A stretch of DNA of 64,000 nucleotides from Clostridium saccharoperbutylacetonicum N1-4(HMT) (GTDB taxonomy: Bacteria; Bacillota; Clostridia; Clostridiales; Clostridiaceae): contig NC_020291.1 in the NCBI RefSeq assembly GCF_000340885.1, positions 3,657,001-3,721,000 on the forward strand, written 5' to 3'. Positions 44,605 to 52,644 of the stretch are shown piece after piece; the first letter of the stretch is position 1; each line of letters opens with the position of its first letter. Both the position numbers and the translations under genes were made by a program. The notes beneath the pieces are model-generated. The model worked only from the letters and a program-made list of their open reading frames with translations. It had not been told where the DNA came from and made no database searches.

Positions 44605-44701
44605 TATGTACCTCCACCCCTTACTTCAATCATATAGTTTCCATTCTTATTCAGACTTGGCACATCATTTAATCATAACTAGAACAAGTCTACTTTATAT
44701 A

Positions 44702-45376
44702 TTAATTAATTTTATTTTCAATAACCTCTGCTCCATTATTAGTGCCAACAATAATGTACTTACACATATTAATAAATAATCCAGTTTCTAAGGCTCCTAT
44801 TATTCCATTAACTTTCTCACTAACATCAATAATATCAATTGGTTTTCCTATATGCAAATCAACTATATAATTACCATTGTTAGTTATATAAATATTGTCA
44901 CCTTTCCTCCTTAATTTAGGATTTAAAGAATATGTTTCTAATTTCTTGATAACTTGTGTATATCCATAAGGTAATACTTCAATTGGTAATGGAAAAGCTC
45001 CAATGCTATCAACTAATTTACTATCATCCATTATCCATATTACTTCATTTGCTAAGTTAGCAACTATTTTTTCTCTAAATAATGCCCCTCCACCACCTTT
45101 AATTGCATTGAAATTTTTATCTATTTCATCTACACCATCAATACATAAGTCAATTCTATCTACTTCATCTATTTCTACTAAAGGAATATGTAATTCTTTT
45201 GCTAAATTCTCTGTGCTTCTTGAAGTTGCAATTGCCTTCAAATTCATACCATTTTGAACTAACTCGCCTACCTTTTTAATCATATGATATGATGTCGAAC
45301 CCGTTCCCAATCCTAGTATCATTCCATCTTTTATATATTCCGCCGCTTTTTCTCCTGCCACTCTTTTTAGTTCCAT
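44702..45376 (-). CDS. rpiA: Ribose-5-phosphate isomerase A
   Basis: Interconverts ribose 5-phosphate and ribulose 5-phosphate in the pentose phosphate pathway. The 224-residue enzyme has GLGTGSTSYHMIKKVG near the N-terminus, CIDGVDEIDKNFNAIKGGGG with catalytic Asp, and GALFREKI. ATG at 45376 is selected since GGAGG lies 6 nt upstream; the TTG four codons earlier overlaps it. It is the one housekeeping gene inside the accessory block. Confidence 0.95.
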   Translation of the reverse strand: MELKRVAGEKAAEYIKDGMILGLGTGSTSYHMIKKVGELVQNGMNLKAIATSRSTENLAKELHIPLVEIDEVDRIDLCIDGVDEIDKNFNAIKGGGGALFREKIVANLANEVIWIMDDSKLVDSIGAFPLPIEVLPYGYTQVIKKLETYSLNPKLRRKGDNIYITNNGNYIVDLHIGKPIDIIDVSEKVNGIIGALETGLFINMCKYIIVGTNNGAEVIENKIN

Positions 45377-45414
45377 AAATACCTCCAAAATATCTTTGTG
45401 ACTAATATATTATT

Positions 45415-45843
45415 TTAAATATCTTCCATTTTAAATGTTACATTTTTTAAATGACGATAATAGTTTCCCCATTCTGACGTAAAACATAATACGGTATAAT
45501 CAGGATCATCTACGCCTAATGGATAATAAACTTCACAGCCATCAGTCCACAACAGTTCCTTAGATGCTCTATCCTGTAATATTTCAATTGTACCAATGAG
45601 CATAAGTCCTGCAAAGTTATTATCGTCAACAAAATACAAGCACATCTTATTATCATCTTTTAAGCGTTCTACCATTTTTGTAGAAGTGTTTGTACTAAGC
45701 CAGAATTTCTTTAAACCATCATGTTTTAATCTCATCATTGCTTTTATATTAGGATAACCATTTTCTCCATTTGTCCCAACCATCACAATTTTCGAATCCT
45801 CCACTAACTGGTTACTTTCAATAATAACAATTTCATCTATCAT
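45415..45843 (-). CDS. Pyridoxamine 5'-phosphate oxidase-fold protein
   Basis: A 142-residue split-barrel FMN-binding-like protein. MVGTNGENGYPNIKAMMRL and KKFWLSTNTSTKMVERLKDD followed by MCLYFVD are the family's strands, and YYPLGVDDPDYTVLCFTSEWG is near the C-terminus. Members are flavin-dependent oxidoreductases or reductases of unknown substrates. ATG at 45843 has AAGGAGG 8 nt upstream. Monocistronic. Confidence 0.85.
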   Translation of the reverse strand: MIDEIVIIESNQLVEDSKIVMVGTNGENGYPNIKAMMRLKHDGLKKFWLSTNTSTKMVERLKDDNKMCLYFVDDNNFAGLMLIGTIEILQDRASKELLWTDGCEVYYPLGVDDPDYTVLCFTSEWGNYYRHLKNVTFKMEDI

Positions 45844-45955
45844 TCCTAAAACCTCCTTATATAGCATTATTAATTAGAAAAAAATTGCACTATTCCTTGT
45901 TGCAAATACTTTCTAAATTACTAGCCACTTAGACCAAATTTAATCATTTTATGAT

Positions 45956-46564
45956 TTATATATAATTAATAATATCCGTGAAATTAGAAATTATAACATC
46001 AGGCTTTTTGGGCAATTCATCCAAACTCCCCATCCCTCCCCATCCTTGTTTCACCCATATAGTTTTCATTACTATTTTTATTGCTGGTGTAATATCATTA
46101 TCTAATCTATCTCCAATCATATATGCATTACTAGGGGAACAATTTGCTCTATTTAATGCAATATTATAGATTTTTAAATCTGGTTTTGAAATTTTTTCTT
46201 CAGCAGAAGTTACTATTAGATCAAAGAAACACCTTATTCCTAGATTATAGAGCCTTTTCTCTGTACCAAGAACTTGATTTGCTATTATCCCCAATTTAAA
46301 TCTTTGGTGCAGTAACTCAAGCACCTCATAAGTACCTTCATATAGCTTTTCATAATCACAATTCCACTTCACTTTATTTAGTCCAAATTCTTTTAAAGTA
46401 CATTTATATGCATCTTTATTTTGCGTAGCATAAAAATTCATTCTCGATACAAATTCGTCTCTAGAAGGTGCTTTTTCTTGTTTTAAAGTCTCCTTTATTC
46501 TATACTTATCACATTGCTCTTCATCAACCAATGTAGATCCAATATCCATGAATAACCATTCCAT
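45956..46564 (-). CDS. HAD-superfamily hydrolase
   Basis: A 202-residue phosphatase-like protein. Motif I is FMDIGSTLVDE (the nucleophile Asp retained, the second Asp of DxD replaced by Gly), motif III Lys lies near EEKISKPDLKIYNIAL, and motif IV is GDRLDNDI. The ATG shares a base with the TGA of a truncated upstream frame (TGATG), so it was once translationally coupled to the lost gene. Substrate unknown. Confidence 0.84.
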   Translation of the reverse strand: MEWLFMDIGSTLVDEEQCDKYRIKETLKQEKAPSRDEFVSRMNFYATQNKDAYKCTLKEFGLNKVKWNCDYEKLYEGTYEVLELLHQRFKLGIIANQVLGTEKRLYNLGIRCFFDLIVTSAEEKISKPDLKIYNIALNRANCSPSNAYMIGDRLDNDITPAIKIVMKTIWVKQGWGGMGSLDELPKKPDVIISNFTDIINYI

Positions 46565-46734
46565 CAAATACTCACATCCTCAAATTCAAATTGAGCAAAA
46601 CGCTCCCTGTTCTTTGAAGCTACTGAAATCTCCAATAATTTTTCATAATTTCCAATACCAATAAGCGATTCATTCCATGGTTTAAGATCTTCATGGCGTA
46701 ACGCAATCTTGTTAAAAACTATTAAAATAGTTAA
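46564..46734 (-). pseudogene. C-terminal remnant of an unknown gene coupled to the HAD gene
   Basis: On the minus strand a frame of about 56 codons reads ALRHEDLKPWNESL, IGIGNYEKLLEISVASKN and RERFAQFEFEDVSI. It ends in TGA overlapping the HAD start. The composition is clearly protein-like, but no ATG or ribosome binding site precedes it; the frame begins at the end of the nucleotidyltransferase gene. I read it as the 3' end of a gene truncated by deletion. Family not recognised. Confidence 0.5.
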
Positions 46735-47771
46735 TTTCTTTCTATAAACTCTTCTATTTTATCGTATGATTCAATTACTACACCATTCTCTTCAATTGTT
46801 TTCACAAAAGTCTTTTGTATTTCCATAGCTCTCTCTTTAAATTGATTTAAATGTCTTGAATCATAATAACTCATTAAATCGAATTTATTCAAACCATTTT
46901 CTCTTGTAGCCTCATTCAATGTTCGTTGAAGACTTGTCCCCGAAATATATGCAAGATTAATATCTCCACTATCACAACATATATAGATTTTATTCCAAGT
47001 AGAAATAATTTCTTGGTAAAGTTCTGCAAGAGCTTCATGATTTGCTTTATTTTCTTCCTTATTTGCTTTTTCAGTTTTGCTATCCAAAAATTCTTGTGTA
47101 TTTTTTATAATTTTGTAACAATATTTTTTGAGCTGCAATTCTAAATCAGCTTTTATAACTGATTCATACAGTAAAATGAAGTCCTTTGGAGTTACCTCCA
47201 TATTTTTCAAATCCTCTATCTGTTTCTTTACTCCTCTACTAAAATAAGTTTGGTTTGAATATGCCACAATATCTGCTAAAGACAAAATTATATGACCAGC
47301 AATTGTTCTCAATTCACACATATTGTCTTCAAAAATCATAGTTTTATATAAATCTTCTACTCTTCCCATCTTCTTAGATGCTTTATCCAACATAAACACT
47401 TTATTACTTAAATTTTTCTTTAACTTATTCTGTAATTCTTTAAATCTTGTTTTGTCAGCATCTGAATTGCAATAGAGAATCTTGACGTTTGCTATACATG
47501 GTAACAAAACTTCATTAACTTCTGCAATTCCTTCAATACGTTCCCATGACATCGGAAACAAGTCAAAACCTACGCTTTCTACTATAAATGTTTTAGTCAA
47601 TTTATATGCGCGTTCTGTCTTTGGTATAAAATAGAAGTCTACATCTGAAAGCGGATTATCAGTTCCATTTTCATAGGAGCCATAAAAAAGTAAAAGGCTT
47701 ACATCATCCTTAAAATCTGTTTCTATTTTTTTTATTGCCCATTCAATAATCATATCATTTCTTTTATTCAT
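46731..47771 (-). CDS. Nucleotidyltransferase-domain protein
   Basis: A 346-residue protein with the polymerase-beta nucleotidyltransferase motif GSYENGTDNPLSDVDFYF near residue 32 (GS plus DxD), followed by a long helical region (about 100-346). It resembles aminoglycoside- or lincosamide-type nucleotidyltransferases in the N-terminal motif and overall size, but a drug target cannot be claimed. ATG at 47771 is chosen because AGGGAG lies 6 nt upstream; a TTG six codons earlier would absorb it. It overlaps the end of a frameshifted upstream remnant. Confidence 0.75.
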   Translation of the reverse strand: MNKRNDMIIEWAIKKIETDFKDDVSLLLFYGSYENGTDNPLSDVDFYFIPKTERAYKLTKTFIVESVGFDLFPMSWERIEGIAEVNEVLLPCIANVKILYCNSDADKTRFKELQNKLKKNLSNKVFMLDKASKKMGRVEDLYKTMIFEDNMCELRTIAGHIILSLADIVAYSNQTYFSRGVKKQIEDLKNMEVTPKDFILLYESVIKADLELQLKKYCYKIIKNTQEFLDSKTEKANKEENKANHEALAELYQEIISTWNKIYICCDSGDINLAYISGTSLQRTLNEATRENGLNKFDLMSYYDSRHLNQFKERAMEIQKTFVKTIEENGVVIESYDKIEEFIERN

Positions 47772-47936
47772 AAATTTCTCCCTTCGCAAATTCTAAAACG
47801 CTATTGTCTAGAGCAACACAAACTTTGTATTCGTCAATTTCATGTGTTTGTTATTTTGATTCTCCATCTGAATAATACGTCCTTAAAGCCAAATAATTGT
47901 AAATCTAAATACCATGTAATTCGAACTTCATCATCA
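47764..47936 (-). pseudogene. Frameshifted gene remnant before the nucleotidyltransferase
   Basis: Two protein-like pieces lie in different frames of the minus strand. The first reads DDEVRITWYLDLQLFGFKDV then LFRWRIKIT and hits TGA. The second continues, one frame over, HEIDEYKVCVALDNSVLEFA then KGEIYE, and stops at TAA overlapping the nucleotidyltransferase start. A single-base change near 47826 would join them. There is no proper start, since the kinase-like remnant abuts upstream. Family not recognised. Confidence 0.5.
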
Positions 47937-48226
47937 TATTATATCCATAATTTTTTTTACAATCTCCTCTACGCAAATACTGCCATCAATAACATAATCG
48001 GAATTTGGCAGAATAGTGTTTAACATTTCTTCATATGCAATTCTCGAATATTTTAAATAAAAAATCATTTCTTCCCTGATTTCATCCCCACTGGAATTGT
48101 GCATATCCCGTAACACGCGTCTTGCCATTGCAATATCTAAAGGGGTATTAATGAAAATAGCACAACCTATAAATGGTTTAATCAAATCATTTTTATATGC
48201 AAATGGATAATAATTTTTTCATTCTC
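47934..48226 (-). pseudogene. Truncated P-loop kinase gene lacking its N-terminus
   Basis: The open frame encodes the C-terminal part of a small kinase: YYPFAYKNDLIKPFIGCAIF, INTPLDIAMARRVLRDM, and a last helix SICVEEIVKKIMDII. The frame is open back to a stop near 48227, where an intact gene would continue into the P-loop half. No Walker A, no ATG and no ribosome binding site are present; a TTG at 48185 has no support. This is probably a deletion remnant. Confidence 0.7.
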
Positions 48227-48336
48227 ATAAATTTACAATTAATATTAAGTTAATCATAGCATATTTTGTAAATACAATACATTATATCTTCCTTAATTTT
48301 CTCTTAATTCACTAATAAGTAAACATAAAGGTAAAA

Positions 48337-48366
48337 AAACGCCAATCATTTATGATTAGCGCTTTT
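48337..48366 (-). terminator. Terminator of the MFS pump gene
   Basis: On the minus strand CGCTAATCA-TAAA-TGATTGGCG (9 bp, one G-U) is followed by TTTTTTT. It lies about 10 bp after the MFS stop codon. Confidence 0.9.
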
Positions 48367-48375
48367 TCTAATTTA

Positions 48376-49668
48376 TTATTTTTCTAAATTCCATATGTGA
48401 ATATTTCTACGAAAGATTATGCATGTTAATACACCCAAAATGCCAAGAATAAAAAACAATAATGCTGCACCTGAACCCTTTCCTGTTCCAAATATCATTG
48501 TTAAAAATCCACTTGATGGCTGATATAACATAAATGGTTCAAATACTTTATCAACTAATATTCCACCTAAAAAATATCCTATTGGGATTGTGAAAAATTG
48601 CAATGTGTTCCTTACAGAATAAACTCTTCCCTGTATATCTATTGGAATATAACTTCTTAATAATACATCCATATTGGTCCCCATAATAGGAATAGCAATC
48701 CAACCTAAAACTGCTCCAACACACCATATTGGCACGCTATTCCCAAAGGCAAGAAAAAAGTTTTCAGTACTCATTGAAAGCAATAAAGCATTGCAAATCA
48801 CTCGAACACGACTTTTAGGGGCTGGCAATATAGATGCCACAATACTGCCAACAAGCATAGCACTTCCTGTGACTGTATTAATAATACCAAGTGCAACCTC
48901 ACCACCTTCAGCTCTTGATAAAATCATAGCAGGCAAAGTTGCATTGAATATAGAAGCTGTAAAATTAATTGCTGCTAAAAACAAGATCAAATCTAAAATT
49001 CCCCGGTTATGTTTTAGAAAACTAAGTCCACTTTTTACTGAAGATAACATAGATTCTTTCTTTGTATTTTCATTTTCTACTTTTGGTATTTTCACAAAAC
49101 ATAGCAAAGAAATAAAAGCAATACCAAAAGTTAATAGATCAAATGCACTAACTACCTGCATATTAGTTAGTGCCAACAATGCTGTTGCAATAATTGGTGT
49201 CATTATAGTTATTAAAGAATTTGAAAATGAACGCATTCCACTTACCTTTTGATAATGTTTTTTGGGTGTAAGAATACTAATTGTTACATCTGCAGCAGGC
49301 TGCTGAATTGTATTCATTAGGCCATTTAATGCATTTAAGCAATAAATATGCCATATCTCCAGCCTATTTGTTTTAAGCAGGATTAATACTACAATCGTAC
49401 ATAAAGCTGCAAAACTATCGCTTACAAGTATTGTTATTTTTTTATTCCATTTATCACTCAATGCTCCTGCAAATATGCTCATAATTACATATGGTAAATA
49501 CGTACAAACAGAAAGCATGGCCGTTATTAAAGCCGAGCCATGTTGTTGATATGACCATATAATTAAAGCAAAATTGGTCATAGAACTACCTAACTCTGAA
49601 AGTGATTGTGTAATCCATAAAATTAAAAAACTGTGAAGTTCCTTTATACTATTCTTAAATAAATTCAT
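48376..49668 (-). CDS. MFS efflux pump, macrolide-exporter (Mef/MFS_3) type
   Basis: A 430-residue transporter with twelve predicted helices. The A-motif-like loop FAGALSDKWNKKITILVSD follows TM2, and ALNGLMNTIQQPAADVTI, GMRSFSNSLI and DIQGRVYSVRNTLQ are segments typical of the MFS_3/Mef branch that exports macrolides and other compounds. AAAGGAG precedes the ATG, flanked by a hairpin arm. Upstream lies a 12-codon leader ORF with nested hairpins, which suggests drug-inducible translation. Substrate is inferred from family only. Confidence 0.85.
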   Translation of the reverse strand: MNLFKNSIKELHSFLILWITQSLSELGSSMTNFALIIWSYQQHGSALITAMLSVCTYLPYVIMSIFAGALSDKWNKKITILVSDSFAALCTIVVLILLKTNRLEIWHIYCLNALNGLMNTIQQPAADVTISILTPKKHYQKVSGMRSFSNSLITIMTPIIATALLALTNMQVVSAFDLLTFGIAFISLLCFVKIPKVENENTKKESMLSSVKSGLSFLKHNRGILDLILFLAAINFTASIFNATLPAMILSRAEGGEVALGIINTVTGSAMLVGSIVASILPAPKSRVRVICNALLLSMSTENFFLAFGNSVPIWCVGAVLGWIAIPIMGTNMDVLLRSYIPIDIQGRVYSVRNTLQFFTIPIGYFLGGILVDKVFEPFMLYQPSSGFLTMIFGTGKGSGAALLFFILGILGVLTCIIFRRNIHIWNLEK

Positions 49669-49671
49669 ATT

Positions 49672-49777
49672 GACTTTGCTCCTTTTATTTTGATATTATC
49701 TCTAAAAATGCAAAGTCTTTTAGGACTAATTTTATTTTACTCCATGCTGGTTAGTCCTAGTTAGACTCTGCATGGAG
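49672..49777 (-). promoter_or_regulatory. Nested hairpins in the MFS mRNA leader
   Basis: Three complementary pairs, in transcript order: A5 CTCCATGC (49777-49770) with A3 GCATGGAG (49747-49740); B5 TAGGACTAA (49759-49751) with B3 TTAGTCCTA (49729-49721); C5 GACTTTGC (49717-49710) with C3 GCAAAGTC (49679-49672). A5 is inside the leader ORF (codons 8-10). Pair B interlocks with A, so both cannot easily form. C3 sits between the Shine-Dalgarno AGGAG and the ATG of the pump gene, so hairpin C would block initiation. The arrangement resembles translational attenuators of resistance genes; direct function is inference. Confidence 0.6.
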
Positions 49778-49799
49778 CTAATACAATACAACGCTTCAT
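49761..49799 (-). CDS. 12-codon leader peptide ORF of the MFS pump gene
   Basis: ATG at 49799 is preceded by AGGAGG with 9-nt spacing, and the frame MKRCIVLAPCRV ends with TAA at 49761. The 3' half of this ORF contains arm A5 of the leader hairpins. A short leader with a strong ribosome binding site and overlapping RNA structure before an efflux gene is the known layout for ribosome-stalling control (erm, mef, ABC-F and cat leaders). The peptide itself is new to me. The start lies 41 bp after the stop of the DUF1287 gene. Confidence 0.6.
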   Translation of the reverse strand: MKRCIVLAPCRV

Positions 49800-49834
49800 T
49801 TTTTTGTTCCTCCTAATTAAAAATCATTATGAAA

Positions 49835-49864
49835 ATTATCTAATATTTCCATCTATAATGTCCA
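49835..49864 (-). promoter_or_regulatory. Candidate promoter of the MFS leader transcript
   Basis: On the minus strand TGGACA (49864-49859) and GATAAT (49840-49835), spaced 18 bp, lie in the last codons of the DUF1287 gene, about 36 bp before the leader ATG. Confidence 0.45.
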
Positions 49865-50556
49865 TGAATTGGATTATGAAACCAGCTTAATTTTGCTTCA
49901 GAAGCACATGGATGAGAGTTATGAATTACATAAGGAATTCCGTCCTCATCTCTCTTGTCTGAAATAATAGCAATATGCTCATATCCCTCTATAAATACTA
50001 TTATATCACCTGGTTGCCATTCTTTTAAATTATTAATGTCGTTTTCCTTGAACTCTGTAGTTAACTGGATACAATTTTTCTTAAAAAATACATCTTGATT
50101 CAATACTCGTCTAAAATCAATATTAGGATCTGCCTTCCCATTGATTCCCTTATATTGGGGTATATTTTCTTTAATATCCTTGTCCATTAAATCTTTAATT
50201 GACACATTGATGCCTTTAAAACCTCTCCATATTACATCAGTACAAACTCCTTCACCATCTGGTGGATATCCCCCAACATAATATGCATCTTTATATATTG
50301 TTTTCCTCTCAGCTTCTTTTCTAGCAGAATTCACTATATCAATAGGATCTGGTATTCCGTTTTGATTTTTATCAACCTTTGAACTTTCATCTGGAACATT
50401 GACTCTATTAACTGAAATATCATCAGCAATTTCTTCCACTTTATTATTTAATTCATTATTTGGTTTATTATATTTAAGTTTCACCACAAATGTAACAGTT
50501 GCTGAAATTATTGCTATTAAGCTTAATACTATAATAATCGTTTTTGCTTTTTTCAC
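49840..50556 (-). CDS. DUF1287-family exported protein
   Basis: A 238-residue protein with an N-terminal membrane anchor or signal helix (residues 7-24) and a DUF1287 domain from about residue 70. YVGGYPPDGEGVCTDVIWRG holds the conserved Cys, and EHIAIISDK and YVIHNSHPCASEAKLSW hold the conserved His pattern. The fold is related to NlpC/P60-like hydrolases, so a Cys/His enzyme outside the membrane is likely. Start is GTG after GGAGG. The MFS leader lies just downstream. Confidence 0.8.
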   Translation of the reverse strand: MKKAKTIIIVLSLIAIISATVTFVVKLKYNKPNNELNNKVEEIADDISVNRVNVPDESSKVDKNQNGIPDPIDIVNSARKEAERKTIYKDAYYVGGYPPDGEGVCTDVIWRGFKGINVSIKDLMDKDIKENIPQYKGINGKADPNIDFRRVLNQDVFFKKNCIQLTTEFKENDINNLKEWQPGDIIVFIEGYEHIAIISDKRDEDGIPYVIHNSHPCASEAKLSWFHNPIHGHYRWKY

Positions 50557-50580
50557 ACAGATCCTCCACTTGTATAATTT

Positions 50581-51216
50581 TCACTCTATGTTCTCATTCT
50601 GGTTTACCATATATCTTAATACGGTTTTCAATTTATCTTTTTCTACTTTTCTAGCATCTGACAAATATATTTCTCTATGAACAAGGCTTTTAATTATTAA
50701 ATTATTTTCATTAATGTAGTCCTTCATCTTATTAAAACTTTCTGGTTCAGTGTCATATGAACCTATATGTAATATTTGAACTGCTAATCCATCTTCTATT
50801 TCATCAAAATATGCTTCTTCTAATAAAGGATTTGGCTTTTTCTTAATAGCAATTTCAAAAGCTTTCTTTACGACTTCTTCATTACCAAAGTCAGGTTGTT
50901 TAATCATTATAGTATATAAAAGTTCTTCTTTATTAAATATTGCACTTTTTTTACCTTCTTCGGTCATATCCCATAATCCTTCTAATGGGTAAACCGTGTA
51001 TTCAAAATATCCCTCAGGTGTAAACCCATTTTTAGGCATCATTCTCACTGCATATGCTAGTGAATATAAAACTCCAATCCTATTAGAAAAATCTTCGGAA
51101 TTAGGATTTCCTTTTCCTTTAATACAAAAATATTTTGCTTTAGGAACCTTAACTAAAATTGGTTTTTCTTTTGGTAAATAGAGTTCCTTTTCCTCTCTTT
51201 TCCGTTCATATTTCAA
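50581..51216 (-). CDS. GyrI-like small-molecule-binding protein
   Basis: A 211-residue protein of the GyrI-like/SOUL-type ligand-binding group. The diagnostic N-terminus is MKYERKREEKELYLPKEKP, and the fold strands include YFCIKGKGNPNSEDFSNRI and YTVYPLEGLW. YPLEG and a C-terminal IKSLVHREIYLSDARKVEK complete the family pattern. Start TTG at 51216 is chosen because GGAGGTG lies 6 nt upstream and homologues I know begin MKYE. Related proteins bind hydrophobic drugs or modulate gyrase inhibitors; the ligand here is unknown. Confidence 0.83.
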   Translation of the reverse strand: MKYERKREEKELYLPKEKPILVKVPKAKYFCIKGKGNPNSEDFSNRIGVLYSLAYAVRMMPKNGFTPEGYFEYTVYPLEGLWDMTEEGKKSAIFNKEELLYTIMIKQPDFGNEEVVKKAFEIAIKKKPNPLLEEAYFDEIEDGLAVQILHIGSYDTEPESFNKMKDYINENNLIIKSLVHREIYLSDARKVEKDKLKTVLRYMVNQNENIE

Positions 51217-51278
51217 AATTAACACCTCCATCACCATTCAAAAATTACAACTAAATTATAATAATATATATCAATCAA

Positions 51279-52352
51279 TCATGAAAAGATAGCTTCCTTC
51301 AAAGTAAGTACCTTTTTATATAAATCAATCTCAATATCGATTCCATATGGAATTATGCATCTTGGAAACGCATGTCCAAAATTAACATTGTACATAATTG
51401 GTAAATCTTTATTATCTAAAATCTTGCAATAAAGTTCTTTATATTCTTCATAATATTGCTCATCTTGAGGCTTTCCAACAATAATTGCATTTATAACATC
51501 AAATATACCTGTCTCTTTTAAAATAAGCAATTCTTTTTCAAATTCTTCAGGTTTCGGTTTTTCTTCACAAGTTTCAAGAAACAATATTTTATTTTTCCAT
51601 TCATCTAATCCTGGAAATATTCCATACTTTTCACATATAACTTTTTCATCGTCATATCGATTTTTAGTCAATATATCATAAAAACTTTCAAGACAGCCAC
51701 CTAAAAGTCTACCATTAACTTTTCCACTTCCTTGTAGGACTTCATATCCTTTTTGTTCTAAGTGTTCTATTCTACTTGTTCCAATTGCAGCTATTGAAAA
51801 GTCTGTGCGTTCCTCATACCATGTCTTACTTGATTCTATACATTGCTCCTCAGGATTTTCAAAATACTTCTGAAATGTTTTTTTAGTATATGGGAGCATT
51901 TCTTCATCCAATTCTGCTAAATCACAAACAAAACAAGGACCATAAAAAGTTTCCATTCCTAACTTATAGAACATCAAATGATTAATTGTTGTATCTGAAA
52001 AACCAGTAAATAATTTAGGATTATCTTGAACAGCATTAATGAAATCTTTATCCTCTAGCAAATATGGTAAAGTTCTATAAGTGTCATCTCCACCAATAGC
52101 ACATATAATCCCTTTAATTGATTTATCATAAAATGCCTCTTTTAAATCCTCTGCTCTAGCCTCTGGATGATTTTTTAAATATTCAATCCCTTTTAATGCA
52201 TTTGGCATTAAGACTGGCACTAATCCGAACTCCATGATTCTTTTTAATCCTAACTCTAATTCATGTTTTGCAGAGTCCTCACCAAGCATGCCACTTGACA
52301 TACTTATAATTGCAACTTTGTCTCCCTTTACTAAAGCTTCTGGCTTTTTCAT
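51279..52352 (-). CDS. S66-family LD-carboxypeptidase / microcin C immunity-type peptidase
   Basis: A 357-residue serine peptidase. IISMSSGMLGEDSA is the N-terminal loop, ICAIGGDDTYRTLPYL precedes the nucleophile Ser in TGFSDTTINHLMFYK, FLETCEEKP has the Glu, and YNVNFGHAFPRC carries the catalytic His. Family members cleave L,D-peptide bonds of murein or inactivate peptidyl-nucleotide antibiotics (MccF). ATG at 52352 has AAGGAG 9-14 nt upstream; a GTG three codons earlier is less favoured. Substrate unknown. Confidence 0.88.
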   Translation of the reverse strand: MKKPEALVKGDKVAIISMSSGMLGEDSAKHELELGLKRIMEFGLVPVLMPNALKGIEYLKNHPEARAEDLKEAFYDKSIKGIICAIGGDDTYRTLPYLLEDKDFINAVQDNPKLFTGFSDTTINHLMFYKLGMETFYGPCFVCDLAELDEEMLPYTKKTFQKYFENPEEQCIESSKTWYEERTDFSIAAIGTSRIEHLEQKGYEVLQGSGKVNGRLLGGCLESFYDILTKNRYDDEKVICEKYGIFPGLDEWKNKILFLETCEEKPKPEEFEKELLILKETGIFDVINAIIVGKPQDEQYYEEYKELYCKILDNKDLPIMYNVNFGHAFPRCIIPYGIDIEIDLYKKVLTLKEAIFS

Positions 52353-52594
52353 AACTCCCACTCTCCTTATGAATTTATTACGCAGATAACCAAAAAAGTT
52401 ATAAACAAACCAATAAATATCTTCTCAGAACTTGAAATATTCTTGATGATTAAATAATAACAAATATTACAAATAATAGCCATAAAAATAGTACTATTTT
52501 TAATAAAATAATCTGTTTTGCAAACTCTGTGTTTCTAATACTTTCAAAAATTATCTAAAGCTTTAACTTAATTATATTTTCTTGAAGAACTAAA

Positions 52595-52625
52595 AAAGGC
52601 AACTCAATAATTTTGAGTTACCTTT
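52595..52625 (-). terminator. Terminator of the large cell-wall protein gene
   Basis: On the minus strand AAAGGTAACTCAAAATTATTGAGTTGCCTTT is a 10-bp stem followed by TTT AG; it lies 20 bp after the stop codon. Confidence 0.8.
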
Positions 52626-52644
52626 GTATTTCTATAATTTAAAA

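Noticed and set aside
44653..44691. Inverted repeat AGACTTG / CAAGTCT between rpiA and the flavodoxin gene
   Set aside because: Only 7 bp with a long loop and no T-run; not enough for a terminator or operator call.
48674..49252. 192-codon plus-strand ORF opposite the MFS gene
   Set aside because: It is an antisense shadow of a clear twelve-helix MFS coding frame; no ribosome binding site.
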